Numbered from the stretch's first letter, positions 34,896-45,280 are shown. The stretch is 64,000 nucleotides of DNA from Dyadobacter psychrotolerans (GCF_004349265.1 NZ_SMFL01000003.1:806001-870000), one strand, 5' to 3'. Translations and numbers: made by a program. Notes: a model not told the origin generated them from the sequence alone.

Positions 34896-35091
34896 TCGGC
34901 AATTTAGTGTATTTATTGGGCAAACCGGTTACAGAAAATAACCTGCTTTTTAAGCAAAAGATTCAGTTAAGCATTTCCTGTTTTAAAATAACATTAAAAA
35001 TGAATCTACGGGCTTTCGCAGGCAGGATATTTGTCAAAGCTCAGAAATATTATGTCTATTTTGCGATAGCATCAGAATCATTCGTCTGCAA

Positions 35092-36831
35092 ATGAAAAAG
35101 TATTTCCCCTTTATTGCCAAATACCGAACAGCCATGATTCTGGGACCGCTCCTGGCTATCATTGATGTTTTCGGAGAAATCGTACAACCCATGCTCATGT
35201 CCGACATTGTGGACATTGGTATTAAAAACGGTGATGTTCATTATATATTGAAAATGGGTGCTACCATGATCGGACTTTCACTGGTGGCAATTGTTGGCGG
35301 TGTTGGTAATGTGTATTTTTCGTCCAAATCTTCCGTTGGTTTTGCCAGCGAATTACGTAAAGGATTATTCAGTAAAATTCAGGAATTCTCTTTTGCAAAC
35401 ATTGATACTTTCAGCAGCGCATCACTTGTTACCCGGCTCACCAACGATGTCAATACGTTACAACAGGTAGCCATGATGTCGCTGAGATTATTGATCCGGG
35501 CTCCGCTGATGCTGATTTGTGCTGTCATTTTTGCTTTGCAGATTAACCGGGAACTCACGATCATTATTGCGGTAGCTATTCCGGCGCTGAGCCTTGCCAT
35601 TTTTTTAATCCTAAAAAAAGGAATTCCCTATTTTACAAAGATGCAGCAAAAGCTCGACAAGGTAAACGGGGCGATTCAGGAAAACCTTACAAATATCCGT
35701 GTTGTAAAATCATTTGTGCGAAGTGATTTTGAAAAGCAAAAATTTGCCGTGGCGAATAAAGACCTGATGGATATGTCTGTCAAAGCTTCAACAATCGTGG
35801 TCCTGATTATGCCCGTCATGATGCTGATTATGAACATCTCCATTGTAGCAGTGGTATGGTTTGGCGGAAATAAAGTCATGCAGCGAGACATTCAGGTTGG
35901 CCAGCTGATGTCATTTATCAGCTACATCACACAGATACTGATTGCACTGATGCTTCTTTCCATGACCATCATGATGTTTTCAAGAGCAACGGCTTCTTCG
36001 AAACGGATTATGGAAGTGTTGGAAACCAAAATCGATATAAAAGATAATGCGGCTACAGCAGACAAAAACTCTCGGGTAACCAAGGGCAAAGTCGAATTCC
36101 GGGATGTTTGTTTTAAATACAATCCTGACAGTGAAACATTTGTATTAAAAGATATAAGTTTTACTGCTTCTCCCGGAGAACTGATCGCGATCATTGGTGC
36201 AACGGGATCGGCCAAAACCAGCCTGGTCCAGCTTATACCCAGGTTATATGATGCGACCGAAGGACAGGTCTTGATTGATGATCAGGACGTCAGAAATTAC
36301 ACTTTGCATCACTTAAGGGAAGCTACGGCTACGGTTCTTCAGAAAAACGTTTTGTTTTCCGGTACGATAAAAAGTAATCTTAAATGGGGTGATCCCGAAG
36401 CATCCGATGAAGCCATTATTGCAGCAGCAAAAGATGCCCAGGCTCACGATTTCGTCATGTCCTTTCCGCTGCAATATGAAACAATACTCGGACAGGGCGG
36501 CGTGAATTTATCGGGAGGGCAGCAGCAGCGCCTGTGTATAGCAAGAGCGTTAATCAAGAAGCCCACAATATTGATTCTCGATGACAGTACAAGTGCGGTA
36601 GATACGGCAACGGAAGCAAAAATCCGTGAAGCGTTACAGCAAAATCACAGCCAGACAACGACATTCATCATTGCCCAGCGTATCAGTTCTATTGAAACCG
36701 TTGACCGGATCATCATCATCGATGATGGTCGGATTATCGGTGTGGGAACCCATAATGAGCTTTTGAAAGACAACGCGGTTTATCAGGAAATTTATCAGTC
36801 GCAGCAGCAAAACGAAGTAATGGCATCATGA
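35092..36831 (+). CDS. ABC exporter half-transporter, subunit 1 (degenerate ATPase site)
   Basis: 579 aa: six-helix ABC-B exporter membrane domain (about 15-305) and nucleotide-binding domain (about 330-565). Walker A is GATGSAKTS at 369-377, with Ala374 where Gly is usual. The signature LSGGQ is at 473-477. Walker B ends D497-D498, with Asp replacing the catalytic Glu. The Asp substitution is known from one half of heterodimeric exporters such as TM287/288 and BmrCD. The gene's last bases (ATGA) overlap the start of subunit 2. Substrate (drug, lipid, peptide) is unknown. Confidence 0.93.
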   Translation: MKKYFPFIAKYRTAMILGPLLAIIDVFGEIVQPMLMSDIVDIGIKNGDVHYILKMGATMIGLSLVAIVGGVGNVYFSSKSSVGFASELRKGLFSKIQEFSFANIDTFSSASLVTRLTNDVNTLQQVAMMSLRLLIRAPLMLICAVIFALQINRELTIIIAVAIPALSLAIFLILKKGIPYFTKMQQKLDKVNGAIQENLTNIRVVKSFVRSDFEKQKFAVANKDLMDMSVKASTIVVLIMPVMMLIMNISIVAVVWFGGNKVMQRDIQVGQLMSFISYITQILIALMLLSMTIMMFSRATASSKRIMEVLETKIDIKDNAATADKNSRVTKGKVEFRDVCFKYNPDSETFVLKDISFTASPGELIAIIGATGSAKTSLVQLIPRLYDATEGQVLIDDQDVRNYTLHHLREATATVLQKNVLFSGTIKSNLKWGDPEASDEAIIAAAKDAQAHDFVMSFPLQYETILGQGGVNLSGGQQQRLCIARALIKKPTILILDDSTSAVDTATEAKIREALQQNHSQTTTFIIAQRISSIETVDRIIIIDDGRIIGVGTHNELLKDNAVYQEIYQSQQQNEVMAS

Positions 36832-38642
36832 GCGAAAGAAAAACAACATCCACTCCGGCTCCCGGAGGAATGCCGGGCGGCGGTGCCACCAGAAGGTTTT
36901 CTGCCGAAAAGCCAAAAAATACGAGTTTGACCATTCGCAGGCTCTGGGGCTATCTGCAAAAAAACAGACTTCAGCTAATCATTGTCGTTGGGCTTATTCT
37001 GATCAATACCGGGGCATCGCTAACTGGTTCTTACCTGCTGCGACCGGTTATTAACGATTATATTATTCCAAAAAATTATGACGGGTTACTGAATATTTTG
37101 GGTTTTATGCTTGTGATTTACTGCGCCGGAGCTACCGCCGCTTATTTGCAGAGCAGGTTTATGATCATTATTTCTCAGAAAACAGTAAACCAGATCCGTA
37201 ATGATCTGTTTGGTAAACTCCAGGCTTTGCCTCTGCCCTTCTTTGATTCCAACAGCCACGGAGAACTCATGAGCCGTTTCACCAATGATGTGGATCTGAT
37301 CAGTGAATCTTTAAACAACAGCATCACTCAAATATTCACGAGCATCATTACCCTGACTGGTACATTTCTGCTCATGTCATACATCAGCCCGCTTTTGACA
37401 CTGGTAACGCTGGTTATGGTTCCGCTGATGTTGTGGCTCGCTTCGCAGGTTATTAAAAGAAGTAAAAATTATTTTATCGAACAGCAAAAAGCCGTTGGTG
37501 CAACTAATGGATACATTGAAGAAATGATCACTGGCGTGAAAGTCGTTAAAGTTTTTGGCCATGAACAGAAAGCTGAAAATGATTTCGAAAAACTAAATGA
37601 AGACCTGAGAGAAAAAGCGACCAAAGCCCAGATGTACTCCGGCATGATGATGCCGATTATGATTAACATGAGTACAATAAATTACGCTTTAACAGCTACA
37701 ATAGGTGGTTTACTGGCGGTAACCCGTGGGCTTGACATCGGAGGTCTGGCTTCCTTTCTTCAATATTCAAGACAGTTTGGAAGACCGATCAACGAACTAT
37801 CAAGCCAGATAAATAGTCTTCAGGCGGCGCTGGCCGGAGCGGAACGTGTATTTGAAATGATGAACCGCGAGCCCGAAGCGCCGGATGTAGAAAATGCTGT
37901 TGAGCTAAAAAATGTTGAAGGAGAAATAAAGCTAGAAAACGTAACCTTTGGCTATAATGACGATAAAATGATCCTGCATGACATCAGTCTTTGTGCCAGA
38001 CCGGATCAAAAAATTGCCTTTGTGGGTTCAACCGGCGCAGGTAAAACGACGATCATAAATTTGCTTCCGAGATTTTACGATATCCAATCCGGCAAAATAT
38101 CGATTGACGGTATCGACATCCGGAAGGTATCCAGAGAAAGTCTGCGTAAATCGATTTCTATGGTTTTGCAGGATACGCACCTTTTTTCAGGGACGGTGAT
38201 GGAAAATATTCGTTACGGCAGGTTGAATGCAACAGATGAAGAAGTAGTTAAAGCAGCTGAACTTGCCAATGCACATTCGTTTATTTCAAGAATGCCTCAG
38301 GGGTATCAGACGGTGCTGGAAGGCGACGGAAGTAATCTGAGCCAGGGACAAAGACAGTTGCTGAATATTGCCAGAGCAGCCGTTGCGGATGCTCCGATTT
38401 TGATCCTGGATGAAGCGACAAGTTCGATCGACACCAGGACAGAGAAACATATTGAACAGGGAATGGACACACTCATGAAAGGCCGTACTACTTTTGTGAT
38501 TGCCCATCGTTTATCGACGGTCCGTAACGCCGACGAAATCATCGTTCTGGAACAGGGCCGCATTATTGAACGCGGTAATCATCAGGATTTGATACTTAAA
38601 AAGGGGAAGTATTATCAGTTGTGTACCGGGCAATTTCCCTAA
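36828..38642 (+). CDS. ABC exporter half-transporter, subunit 2 (canonical ATPase residues)
   Basis: 604 aa with the same architecture as subunit 1, preceded by a Pro/Gly-rich cytoplasmic extension (about residues 1-40, TPAPGGMPGGGA). Walker A is GSTGAGKTT at 400-408 and Walker B ends D528-E529 with the catalytic Glu. The signature is LSQGQ (504-508), a variant. In a heterodimer its LSQGQ would face subunit 1's altered Walker motifs, leaving one degenerate and one full ATP site. The start ATG overlaps the stop of subunit 1 (ATGA), so translation is coupled. Confidence 0.94.
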   Translation: MSERKTTSTPAPGGMPGGGATRRFSAEKPKNTSLTIRRLWGYLQKNRLQLIIVVGLILINTGASLTGSYLLRPVINDYIIPKNYDGLLNILGFMLVIYCAGATAAYLQSRFMIIISQKTVNQIRNDLFGKLQALPLPFFDSNSHGELMSRFTNDVDLISESLNNSITQIFTSIITLTGTFLLMSYISPLLTLVTLVMVPLMLWLASQVIKRSKNYFIEQQKAVGATNGYIEEMITGVKVVKVFGHEQKAENDFEKLNEDLREKATKAQMYSGMMMPIMINMSTINYALTATIGGLLAVTRGLDIGGLASFLQYSRQFGRPINELSSQINSLQAALAGAERVFEMMNREPEAPDVENAVELKNVEGEIKLENVTFGYNDDKMILHDISLCARPDQKIAFVGSTGAGKTTIINLLPRFYDIQSGKISIDGIDIRKVSRESLRKSISMVLQDTHLFSGTVMENIRYGRLNATDEEVVKAAELANAHSFISRMPQGYQTVLEGDGSNLSQGQRQLLNIARAAVADAPILILDEATSSIDTRTEKHIEQGMDTLMKGRTTFVIAHRLSTVRNADEIIVLEQGRIIERGNHQDLILKKGKYYQLCTGQFP

Positions 38643-38652
38643 ATGTAACCTT

Positions 38653-38670
38653 CGTTAACATCCGTTAACA
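38653..38670. promoter_or_regulatory. Tandem CGTTAACA repeats upstream of the efflux operon promoter
   Basis: CGTTAACA occurs at 38653-38660 and 38663-38670, exactly 10 bp apart, one helical turn. GTTAAC is itself palindromic. It lies just upstream of the -33 element of the efflux promoter, a good place for an activator or repressor site. Confidence 0.45.
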
Positions 38671-38680
38671 ATCCTCAAAA

Positions 38681-38711
38681 TTTGGTTTCTACATTTGAAT
38701 TATTATATTTG
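38681..38711 (+). promoter_or_regulatory. Bacteroidete-type promoter of the RND efflux operon
   Basis: TTTG at 38681-38684, a 19-bp spacer, and TATATTTG at 38704-38711: a perfect match to TTTG-N19-TAnnTTTG. An overlapping second -7-like TACATTTG is at 38690-38697. It lies about 105 bp upstream of the first gene of the operon. Confidence 0.6.
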
Positions 38712-38815
38712 AGAGTTACACATACTATATCAAGATTCCGTCCCCATAATTCCAATCAATCTTGAATTCATTATAAAAGTATGAATTTTTCAATGTACTG
38801 ATCCCAATCAGCATC

Positions 38816-39232
38816 ATGACAAAAAGAACTTTTGTATTGTTTTTTTGCCTCGTTCAAACACTGGCCTTTACGCTGCTTACCGGACAGTCGCAGGCTTGTT
38901 ATAAGGCAGAAATAATACAGAGTGACTTTTCTCCGCACGTAAGCTCGCCTTCGGACATACTATTAGAAAATGAAATCTGCGAAGATATTTGTGAAAATGA
39001 ACCCGTCATTCGAGCTGATGAAGCTGAGTGGAAAGAAAATCTCACAAACCTGCTTCGGCACAGACATTCAACATACCGGTTTTCTTCCTTCGAAGTTGTT
39101 CCATCTGCATTTCTTGATTTTGTTCCGGGATTTAAGATATTTTCCCGTTTTGTAAAGCCTTTTTCCTTATACAAAAGCGTAACAATCTTACCTGATTATT
39201 ACAGCTTTCTCCATCTTCTCTGCCCTTTCTAG
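38816..39232 (+). CDS. Small exported protein heading the efflux operon, unknown function
   Basis: 138 aa with a signal peptide (MTKRTFVLFFCLVQTLAFTLLTGQSQA, cleavage near 27). The mature part has Cys residues at 28, 54 and 58 (ACYKAEI, EICEDICENE), an acidic middle, and a C-terminal region rich in Phe and Pro. I recognise no family. It lies between a strong promoter and the membrane-fusion gene (184-bp gap) on the same strand. A regulatory or accessory role in efflux is guesswork. Confidence 0.6.
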   Translation: MTKRTFVLFFCLVQTLAFTLLTGQSQACYKAEIIQSDFSPHVSSPSDILLENEICEDICENEPVIRADEAEWKENLTNLLRHRHSTYRFSSFEVVPSAFLDFVPGFKIFSRFVKPFSLYKSVTILPDYYSFLHLLCPF

Positions 39233-39416
39233 GCTTCTTCTAACCTTATTTTCTAAATTCTGATTTACAATCTGCAGTCGCGCGGTTGTTTTCGGCCGGC
39301 ACTTTGTGTCCTGCCTTGTCAGTCATGACCGTTCAATTCATTTGGCAGGCTCTCACCTGCTGAGCTATTTCTATTCCCACCTTTCAAACAATCATTTTTA
39401 ACTTCACCTACTCATC

Positions 39417-40565
39417 ATGAAAAATCACTTATGGCCTGCATTTATACTCCTTGGTTTATTTACTACCGGATGTGCCACGCAAAGCCAGGACACTGTGGAA
39501 GACAAAGACAGTGTCAGAACAATACCTGTAACAGAGCTAAAATCGCAGAAAACCGCAATGCACCGCGAGTACGTGGGTGATATTCATGCGGTTAAAAATG
39601 TGGAAATATATGCCAGAGTAAAAGGTTACCTGGAGGAAGTTTATGTAGACGAAGGTAAAGAAGTAAGAAAAGGCCAGGTCCTTTTCAGGATCAATAACGA
39701 AGAATATGAGTCAAATCTGGCCAAGGCAAAAGCGAATCTTCAAAGCGCCGTTGCGGAAGCAAAAGGTGCCGAACTTGAATTAAAACGTGTCAAACTCCTC
39801 GTTGAGAAAAATGTTATTTCCAAAACAGAAGTAGAAGTCGCAGATGCAAAACTTGCCGCCGCGAAGGCCAAAATAGAAGAAGCGAAATCGGAAAGATCGA
39901 CGGCTGCTTTGCACCTGGCACAAACACAGATAAAAGCTCCGTTTGATGGCGTTATTGATCGTTTACCTTACAAAACCGGTAGTTTGATCAATGAAGGAAC
40001 GTTGCTTACAACGCTTTCAGATACAAAAAATGTATTTGCTTATTTTAATGTCTCTGAAAACGAATATTTGGAATATAAAAAGGCAAGAGGCGCGGCATCG
40101 AATCAAAATGCCATTGTAGAACTGGAACTTGCAGACGGTTCCTATTTCAAACACAAAGGAGCCATCGAAACCATGGAAGGTGCTTTTGATGAAGGAACCG
40201 GTTCAATTGCTTTCCGTGCAAGATTCGCAAATCCTGAAAAATTACTTAAACATGGCTCAACAGGTACAATCCGCCTGACAAACACCGTCGAAAATGCCAT
40301 TCTTGTCCCACAGAAAGCTGCCTTTGAGATTCAGGACAAAAGCTTTGTTTATGTTGTTGATAAAAACAATAAAATCAAAACCAGAAGTTTTACGCCTAAG
40401 TCCAGGTTTGCCAATTATTATGTGGTTAAGTCCGGGCTGGAAGCCGGAGACGTTATCGTGTATGAAGGAATTCAGGGTTTAAAAGACGGAGCAACAATTT
40501 CTCCCAGAACCGTCTCCATGGACAGTATTAACGTAGCATCAAAAGTCGAACTGACAGCACGTTAA
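39417..40565 (+). CDS. RND efflux periplasmic adaptor (membrane fusion lipoprotein)
   Basis: 382 aa, AcrA/MexA-type adaptor joining the RND pump to its outer-membrane channel. Lipobox T-T-G-C with Cys at residue 19. Then a barrel-sandwich half (YVGDIHAVKNVEIYARVKGY), a coiled-coil hairpin (about 95-155, repeated AKA/EAK pattern), the second lipoyl half with KAPFDGVIDR, and beta-barrel and membrane-proximal domains. It is followed by the pump gene with a 34-bp gap and then by the outer-membrane factor. Confidence 0.95.
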   Translation: MKNHLWPAFILLGLFTTGCATQSQDTVEDKDSVRTIPVTELKSQKTAMHREYVGDIHAVKNVEIYARVKGYLEEVYVDEGKEVRKGQVLFRINNEEYESNLAKAKANLQSAVAEAKGAELELKRVKLLVEKNVISKTEVEVADAKLAAAKAKIEEAKSERSTAALHLAQTQIKAPFDGVIDRLPYKTGSLINEGTLLTTLSDTKNVFAYFNVSENEYLEYKKARGAASNQNAIVELELADGSYFKHKGAIETMEGAFDEGTGSIAFRARFANPEKLLKHGSTGTIRLTNTVENAILVPQKAAFEIQDKSFVYVVDKNNKIKTRSFTPKSRFANYYVVKSGLEAGDVIVYEGIQGLKDGATISPRTVSMDSINVASKVELTAR

Positions 40566-40599
40566 AAGCAACCCGATTCCTCATTATAAACTTTGAATT

Positions 40600-43500
40600 A
40601 TGTTTAAAACCTTCATTGAAAGGCCAGTGCTTTCACTGGTCATATCTTTATTTATAACACTTTTGGGGATCCTGGCATTTTTTGGTCTGCCCGTTTCCCA
40701 GTTTCCTGATATTGTACCGCCTTCAGTTGTTGTAACCGCAACTTACACAGGTGCAAATTCCGAAGTATGCGTGGATGCTGTTGCCGTTCCGCTCGAAAAG
40801 GCAATTAACGGGGTTCCGGGGATGACCTACATGAATACCGTTTCCGGTAATGACGGAGTTACGACAATCACCATATCCTTTAATGTAGGCGTGGATCCCG
40901 ATCTTGCTGCTGTAAACGTTCAAAACCGGGTTCAGACTGTGATAGATGAACTTCCTGAGGAAGTAATCAAAGCCGGTGTGACGACTGAAAAAGAAGTAAA
41001 CAGTATGCTCATGTATCTTGATATTATGAGTTCTGATTCATCCGTCGCAGAAGATTTTGTCTACAACTTTGCCGATATCAATATTCTGAAAGAACTAAAA
41101 AGAATAGATGGTGTCGGCAGGGCGGTCATCATGGGCAGTAAGGATTATTCCATGCGCGTATGGCTTAAACCGGATCGAATGATCAGCTACAATGTTTCAT
41201 CTGAGGAAGTTGTTCAGGCAATTCGAGATCAGAATGTTGTGGCAGCGCCGGGAAAAACAGGTGTGAGTTCCGGTCGTGAAGTTCAGGCATTACAATATGT
41301 ATTAAAATACACCGGGAAACTTTTTGAACCGGCTCAATATGAAAATATCGTCCTGCGCTCGAATCCCGATGGCTCGATGTTAAAGTTGAAGGATGTTGCC
41401 GACATCGAGTTCGGAAGCCTGGAATATGATGTGGCATCCAAGTCAAACGGAAAACCTTCTGCATCGATCATGCTCAAACAACGACCGGGTTCGAATGCGC
41501 AGGAAGTAATTGAAAATGTGAAGAAAAAAGTAGCGGAATTAAAAGAAACTTCCTTCCCGCCCGGTATGGACTATGCTGTTTCGTATGACGTTTCGCGGTT
41601 TTTGGACGCATCTATCCATGAAGTAGTCCGCACATTGATCGAGGCGTTTATCCTGGTAATTATAATCGTTTACCTTTTCCTTCAGGATTTCCGTTCAACG
41701 CTGATTCCAGCGCTGGCTGTCCCCGTTGCATTAGTCGGGACTTTTGCTTTTATGCAAATGTTCGGGTTTTCAATAAACCTGCTGACGCTTTTTGCATTGG
41801 TTCTTGCCATTGGTATTGTGGTAGATAACGCCATCGTCGTCGTCGAGGCCGTTCATGCAAAAATGGCCGAAAAACATCTTGATGCCAGAGAAGCCACTAT
41901 TGAATCGATGAAAGAAATGAGTGGCGCAATCATTGCGATCACGCTGGTAATGTCGGCGGTATTTGTTCCGGTGGCATTTATGTCTGGGCCTGTCGGTGTT
42001 TTTTACCGCCAATTTTCGATTACATTGGCTATTTCAATTGTCATTTCGGGTATTAACGCATTAACACTAACACCTGCACTCTGTGCTCTGATGCTGAAAA
42101 ATACGCATGGACAGCCTTCTAAAAATACGCCATTGGATCGCTTTTTCAGGGGATTCAATAATGGGTATGACGGCATTTCCAACAAATACAGAAAACTGCT
42201 TTCCCGTATTGCCAGCCGCAGGGTGGTCACCGTGGGGCTTTTACTTGCATTTTGTATCGGCACATATGGAATTAACACGATACTCCCGACCGGGTTTATA
42301 CCAACCGAAGATCAGGGTGTGATCAATGTCAATGTAACCACGCCGGTAGCGGCTACAGTTGAAAGAACCGAAGCGGTTTTGGATGAAATTCAAAAAGTAG
42401 CTCAGGCATTAGGACCGGTTGAATCTGTTTCGACTTTATCCGGATACAGCCTGATTACGGAATCATCCGGTTCATCCTACGGTATGGCCATGATCAATCT
42501 TAAACCCTGGGACCAGAGAGAGGCTTCCGTCAGCGACATTATTTCTGAAATGGAGCAAAAAACAAAACACATCACGGATGCCGAAATTCAGTTTTTCCCA
42601 CCTCCTACTGTACCCGGTTTTGGTAATTCAAGTGGTTTTGAATTGAGAGTACTGGATAAAACAGGCAGTGATGACCTTCAAAAAACCGCGGCGATTACCA
42701 ATCAGTTTGTTAAGGATTTAATGGCTTCGCCAGAGATCGCCGGTGCTTTCAGCAGTTTTGACGCAAGTTTTCCGCAATATATGATTCATGTTGATCCGGA
42801 TATTGCAGCCAAGAAAGGGGTCTCTGTTGAAGTAGCCATGAGTACGCTGCAAACCCTGATCGGAAGTTTATACGCTTCAAATTTTATCAGGTTTGGGCAA
42901 ATGTACAAGGTAATGGTACAAGCTGAACCCAGCTTTCGAAAGAATCCCGAGGATATCCTAAAATTGTATGTAAAAAATAACCGGGGAGAAATGGTCCCGT
43001 TTTCCACGTTTATAAAACTTGAAAGGGTTTACGGACCGGAACTGCTTACCCGTTACAATATGTACACGTCGGCGATGATCAACGGAGATGCTGCTCCGGG
43101 ATACAGCAGTGGAGATGCAATTAAAGCAGTTGAACGCATTGCGAAGGAAAAATTACCGAAAGGATTCACCTACGAATGGTCCGGAATGACAAGGGAAGAA
43201 ATCCTATCGGGAGATCAGGCAATGTACATTTTCGCTTTGTGCCTGCTTTTCGTTTATCTGTTGCTTGCGGCTCAATACGAAAGTTTCCTGCTTCCGCTTC
43301 CCGTAATTCTCTCTTTACCAACCGGTATTTTTGGCGCCTTTCTATCACTCAAACTTCTGGGGCTGGAAAATAATATCTACGCCCAGGTTTCTCTCGTCAT
43401 GCTGATTGGTCTTTTAGGTAAAAATGCCATTCTGATTGTAGAATATGCCATTATCAGACAAAAAGAAGGCCGCAGTGTTCTGGAAGCAGCTTTGGAAGGC

Positions 43501-43755
43501 GCAACAGAACGGCTTCGTCCTATTTTGATGACTTCCTTTGCTTTTATAGCAGGCTTAATTCCACTCGTAATTGCTTCCGGAGCAGGTGCAATAGGGAACC
43601 GTTCTATCGGCACAGCTGCCGCAGGCGGTATGCTAATCGGGACACTTTTCGGAGTGATCATCATCCCGGGGCTCTATATTTTGTTTGGCGGTGTGAGGAC
43701 GCCCAAAGCAAAAGCCCGGGTGGTGCATGAAAAAGAAGAAGTATTGCTTGGCTAA
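40600..43755 (+). CDS. RND multidrug efflux pump, inner-membrane HAE1-type permease
   Basis: 1051 aa, the proton-driven AcrB/MexB-type pump. It has the typical two-fold organisation: TM1 at about 10-28, porter loop, TM2-6 (about 340-500, with GIVVDNAIVVVEAV carrying the paired proton-relay Asp region), TM7 near 545, second porter loop, TM8-12 (about 870-1035, containing GLLGKNAILIVEYA with the relay Lys). The start MFKTFIERPVLSLVISL is canonical. It is the middle gene of the operon. Substrate range unknown. Confidence 0.96.
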   Translation: MFKTFIERPVLSLVISLFITLLGILAFFGLPVSQFPDIVPPSVVVTATYTGANSEVCVDAVAVPLEKAINGVPGMTYMNTVSGNDGVTTITISFNVGVDPDLAAVNVQNRVQTVIDELPEEVIKAGVTTEKEVNSMLMYLDIMSSDSSVAEDFVYNFADINILKELKRIDGVGRAVIMGSKDYSMRVWLKPDRMISYNVSSEEVVQAIRDQNVVAAPGKTGVSSGREVQALQYVLKYTGKLFEPAQYENIVLRSNPDGSMLKLKDVADIEFGSLEYDVASKSNGKPSASIMLKQRPGSNAQEVIENVKKKVAELKETSFPPGMDYAVSYDVSRFLDASIHEVVRTLIEAFILVIIIVYLFLQDFRSTLIPALAVPVALVGTFAFMQMFGFSINLLTLFALVLAIGIVVDNAIVVVEAVHAKMAEKHLDAREATIESMKEMSGAIIAITLVMSAVFVPVAFMSGPVGVFYRQFSITLAISIVISGINALTLTPALCALMLKNTHGQPSKNTPLDRFFRGFNNGYDGISNKYRKLLSRIASRRVVTVGLLLAFCIGTYGINTILPTGFIPTEDQGVINVNVTTPVAATVERTEAVLDEIQKVAQALGPVESVSTLSGYSLITESSGSSYGMAMINLKPWDQREASVSDIISEMEQKTKHITDAEIQFFPPPTVPGFGNSSGFELRVLDKTGSDDLQKTAAITNQFVKDLMASPEIAGAFSSFDASFPQYMIHVDPDIAAKKGVSVEVAMSTLQTLIGSLYASNFIRFGQMYKVMVQAEPSFRKNPEDILKLYVKNNRGEMVPFSTFIKLERVYGPELLTRYNMYTSAMINGDAAPGYSSGDAIKAVERIAKEKLPKGFTYEWSGMTREEILSGDQAMYIFALCLLFVYLLLAAQYESFLLPLPVILSLPTGIFGAFLSLKLLGLENNIYAQVSLVMLIGLLGKNAILIVEYAIIRQKEGRSVLEAALEGATERLRPILMTSFAFIAGLIPLVIASGAGAIGNRSIGTAAAGGMLIGTLFGVIIIPGLYILFGGVRTPKAKARVVHEKEEVLLG

Positions 43756-43821
43756 GCCAATTCCTGTTCAGATAGCCGGTGATTGTACCGGCTGTTTATT
43801 TCCAATCAGAATAACCTATAA

Positions 43822-45261
43822 ATGAAAACATATAATAAGATCAACCCTCTTATTTTAGCGTGCATCCTGTTTGTCAGCGGTTGTAAACTAACCAAGCCGG
43901 TACAGCAAAATGCTGCCATAAAAGCTCCCGTCACCTTTGAAGGCCAAAGTGATTCTATCGGGATTGGCTCAATGAAATGGAGCAGCTTTTTTACGGATAA
44001 AAATTTAGTCGCACTGATAGATACCGCTTTGCAGAACAATCTGGATTTAAAAATGGCCGTTCAGCGCATTGAAATGTCAAGATCAAATGTGCTGATCAGT
44101 CAGGGATTATTGCTGCCATCAGTCGGTGCAGAGGTATCAGGCGGAGGACGAAAGTTTGGCGACTACACGATGGACGGTGTCGGTAATTATGACACCAATT
44201 TCTCAGGAAACATAGATGCAAATCGCAAAATCCCCGGACCGTTTCTTCCTGATTATTTTGTAGGATTTAGAAGTTCATGGGAAGTTGACATTTGGGGTAA
44301 ATTAAAAACACAGCGCAGAGCGGCGTATACAAGGTTTTTAGCAACTGAAAAAGCAAAACAGGCCATTACAACAAGTTTGGTTGCGCAGGTTGCCAGTATG
44401 TACTATGAATTGATGAACCTCGATTCCGAACGTAGTATCATCCATAAAAACATTGGCTTACAACAAACTGCTGTCGAAACGGTGAAGATTCAAAAGGAAG
44501 GTGGCCGCGCAAATGAACTGGCAGTCCAACAATTTCAGGCTCAATTATTAAACACAAAAAGCCTGGAAATCGAAATAGACCAAAAAATCATTGAAACTGA
44601 AAATCAGTTAAATATGCTTCTTGGCCGCTTTCCGCAGCGGATAATGAGAAGTACGGCAATTGAACAAAAATTCCCGCAGCAAATACAGGCAGGTATTCCA
44701 TCGCAAATATTACGCCGGCGCCCGGATGTACAGCAGGCAGAACTGGAAATGCTCGCGAATTACTCGGATCAGCAGGCGGCGCGGCTCGCGTTTTTACCAT
44801 CCCTGAATATTACGGCTATGCTCGGCTTCAATGCATTTAAAAGCAACTTATTGTTCAATCCCGGATCAATAGCCTATAATGCACTGGGTGGTTTAGCTGC
44901 TCCTCTTTTAAATAGAAAAGCATTGAAAGCCGGCCAAAAGAGAACCGAAGCCGCCAGTATAGAAGCGCTTTATGCTTACAACAAATCCATTCTGACAGGA
45001 TTTCAGGAAGTCAGTACAAATCTTAAAAAGATTGAGAATACCAAAAAAATAGCGGGTTTCAAACGGGAAGAGGTTGCCGTTCTTCAGCAGGCAGTCACTA
45101 CATCCCGTGATCTTTTTGTGACTGGCTACGCCTCTTATCTTGAAATTATATTGGCACAAAGAAGCGTATTGGAAGCAGAATTAACACTTACGGGCGTACA
45201 AAAAGAACAATATCTTGCTCTGATTGAATTGTACCGTTCGGTTGGCGGTGGGTGGGAGTAA
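43822..45261 (+). CDS. NodT-family outer-membrane efflux factor (TolC-like lipoprotein)
   Basis: 479 aa. Lipobox V-S-G-C with Cys at residue 21. Two outer-membrane-efflux repeats of coiled-coil hairpins with the typical FFTDKNLVALIDTALQNN start and RRPDVQQAELEM in the second half, forming the trimeric exit duct for the RND pump. It follows the pump gene by 66 bp and the operon ends in a long hairpin (45281-45323). Confidence 0.94.
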   Translation: MKTYNKINPLILACILFVSGCKLTKPVQQNAAIKAPVTFEGQSDSIGIGSMKWSSFFTDKNLVALIDTALQNNLDLKMAVQRIEMSRSNVLISQGLLLPSVGAEVSGGGRKFGDYTMDGVGNYDTNFSGNIDANRKIPGPFLPDYFVGFRSSWEVDIWGKLKTQRRAAYTRFLATEKAKQAITTSLVAQVASMYYELMNLDSERSIIHKNIGLQQTAVETVKIQKEGGRANELAVQQFQAQLLNTKSLEIEIDQKIIETENQLNMLLGRFPQRIMRSTAIEQKFPQQIQAGIPSQILRRRPDVQQAELEMLANYSDQQAARLAFLPSLNITAMLGFNAFKSNLLFNPGSIAYNALGGLAAPLLNRKALKAGQKRTEAASIEALYAYNKSILTGFQEVSTNLKKIENTKKIAGFKREEVAVLQQAVTTSRDLFVTGYASYLEIILAQRSVLEAELTLTGVQKEQYLALIELYRSVGGGWE

Positions 45262-45280
45262 CGAAACGTGAATCTATTGA

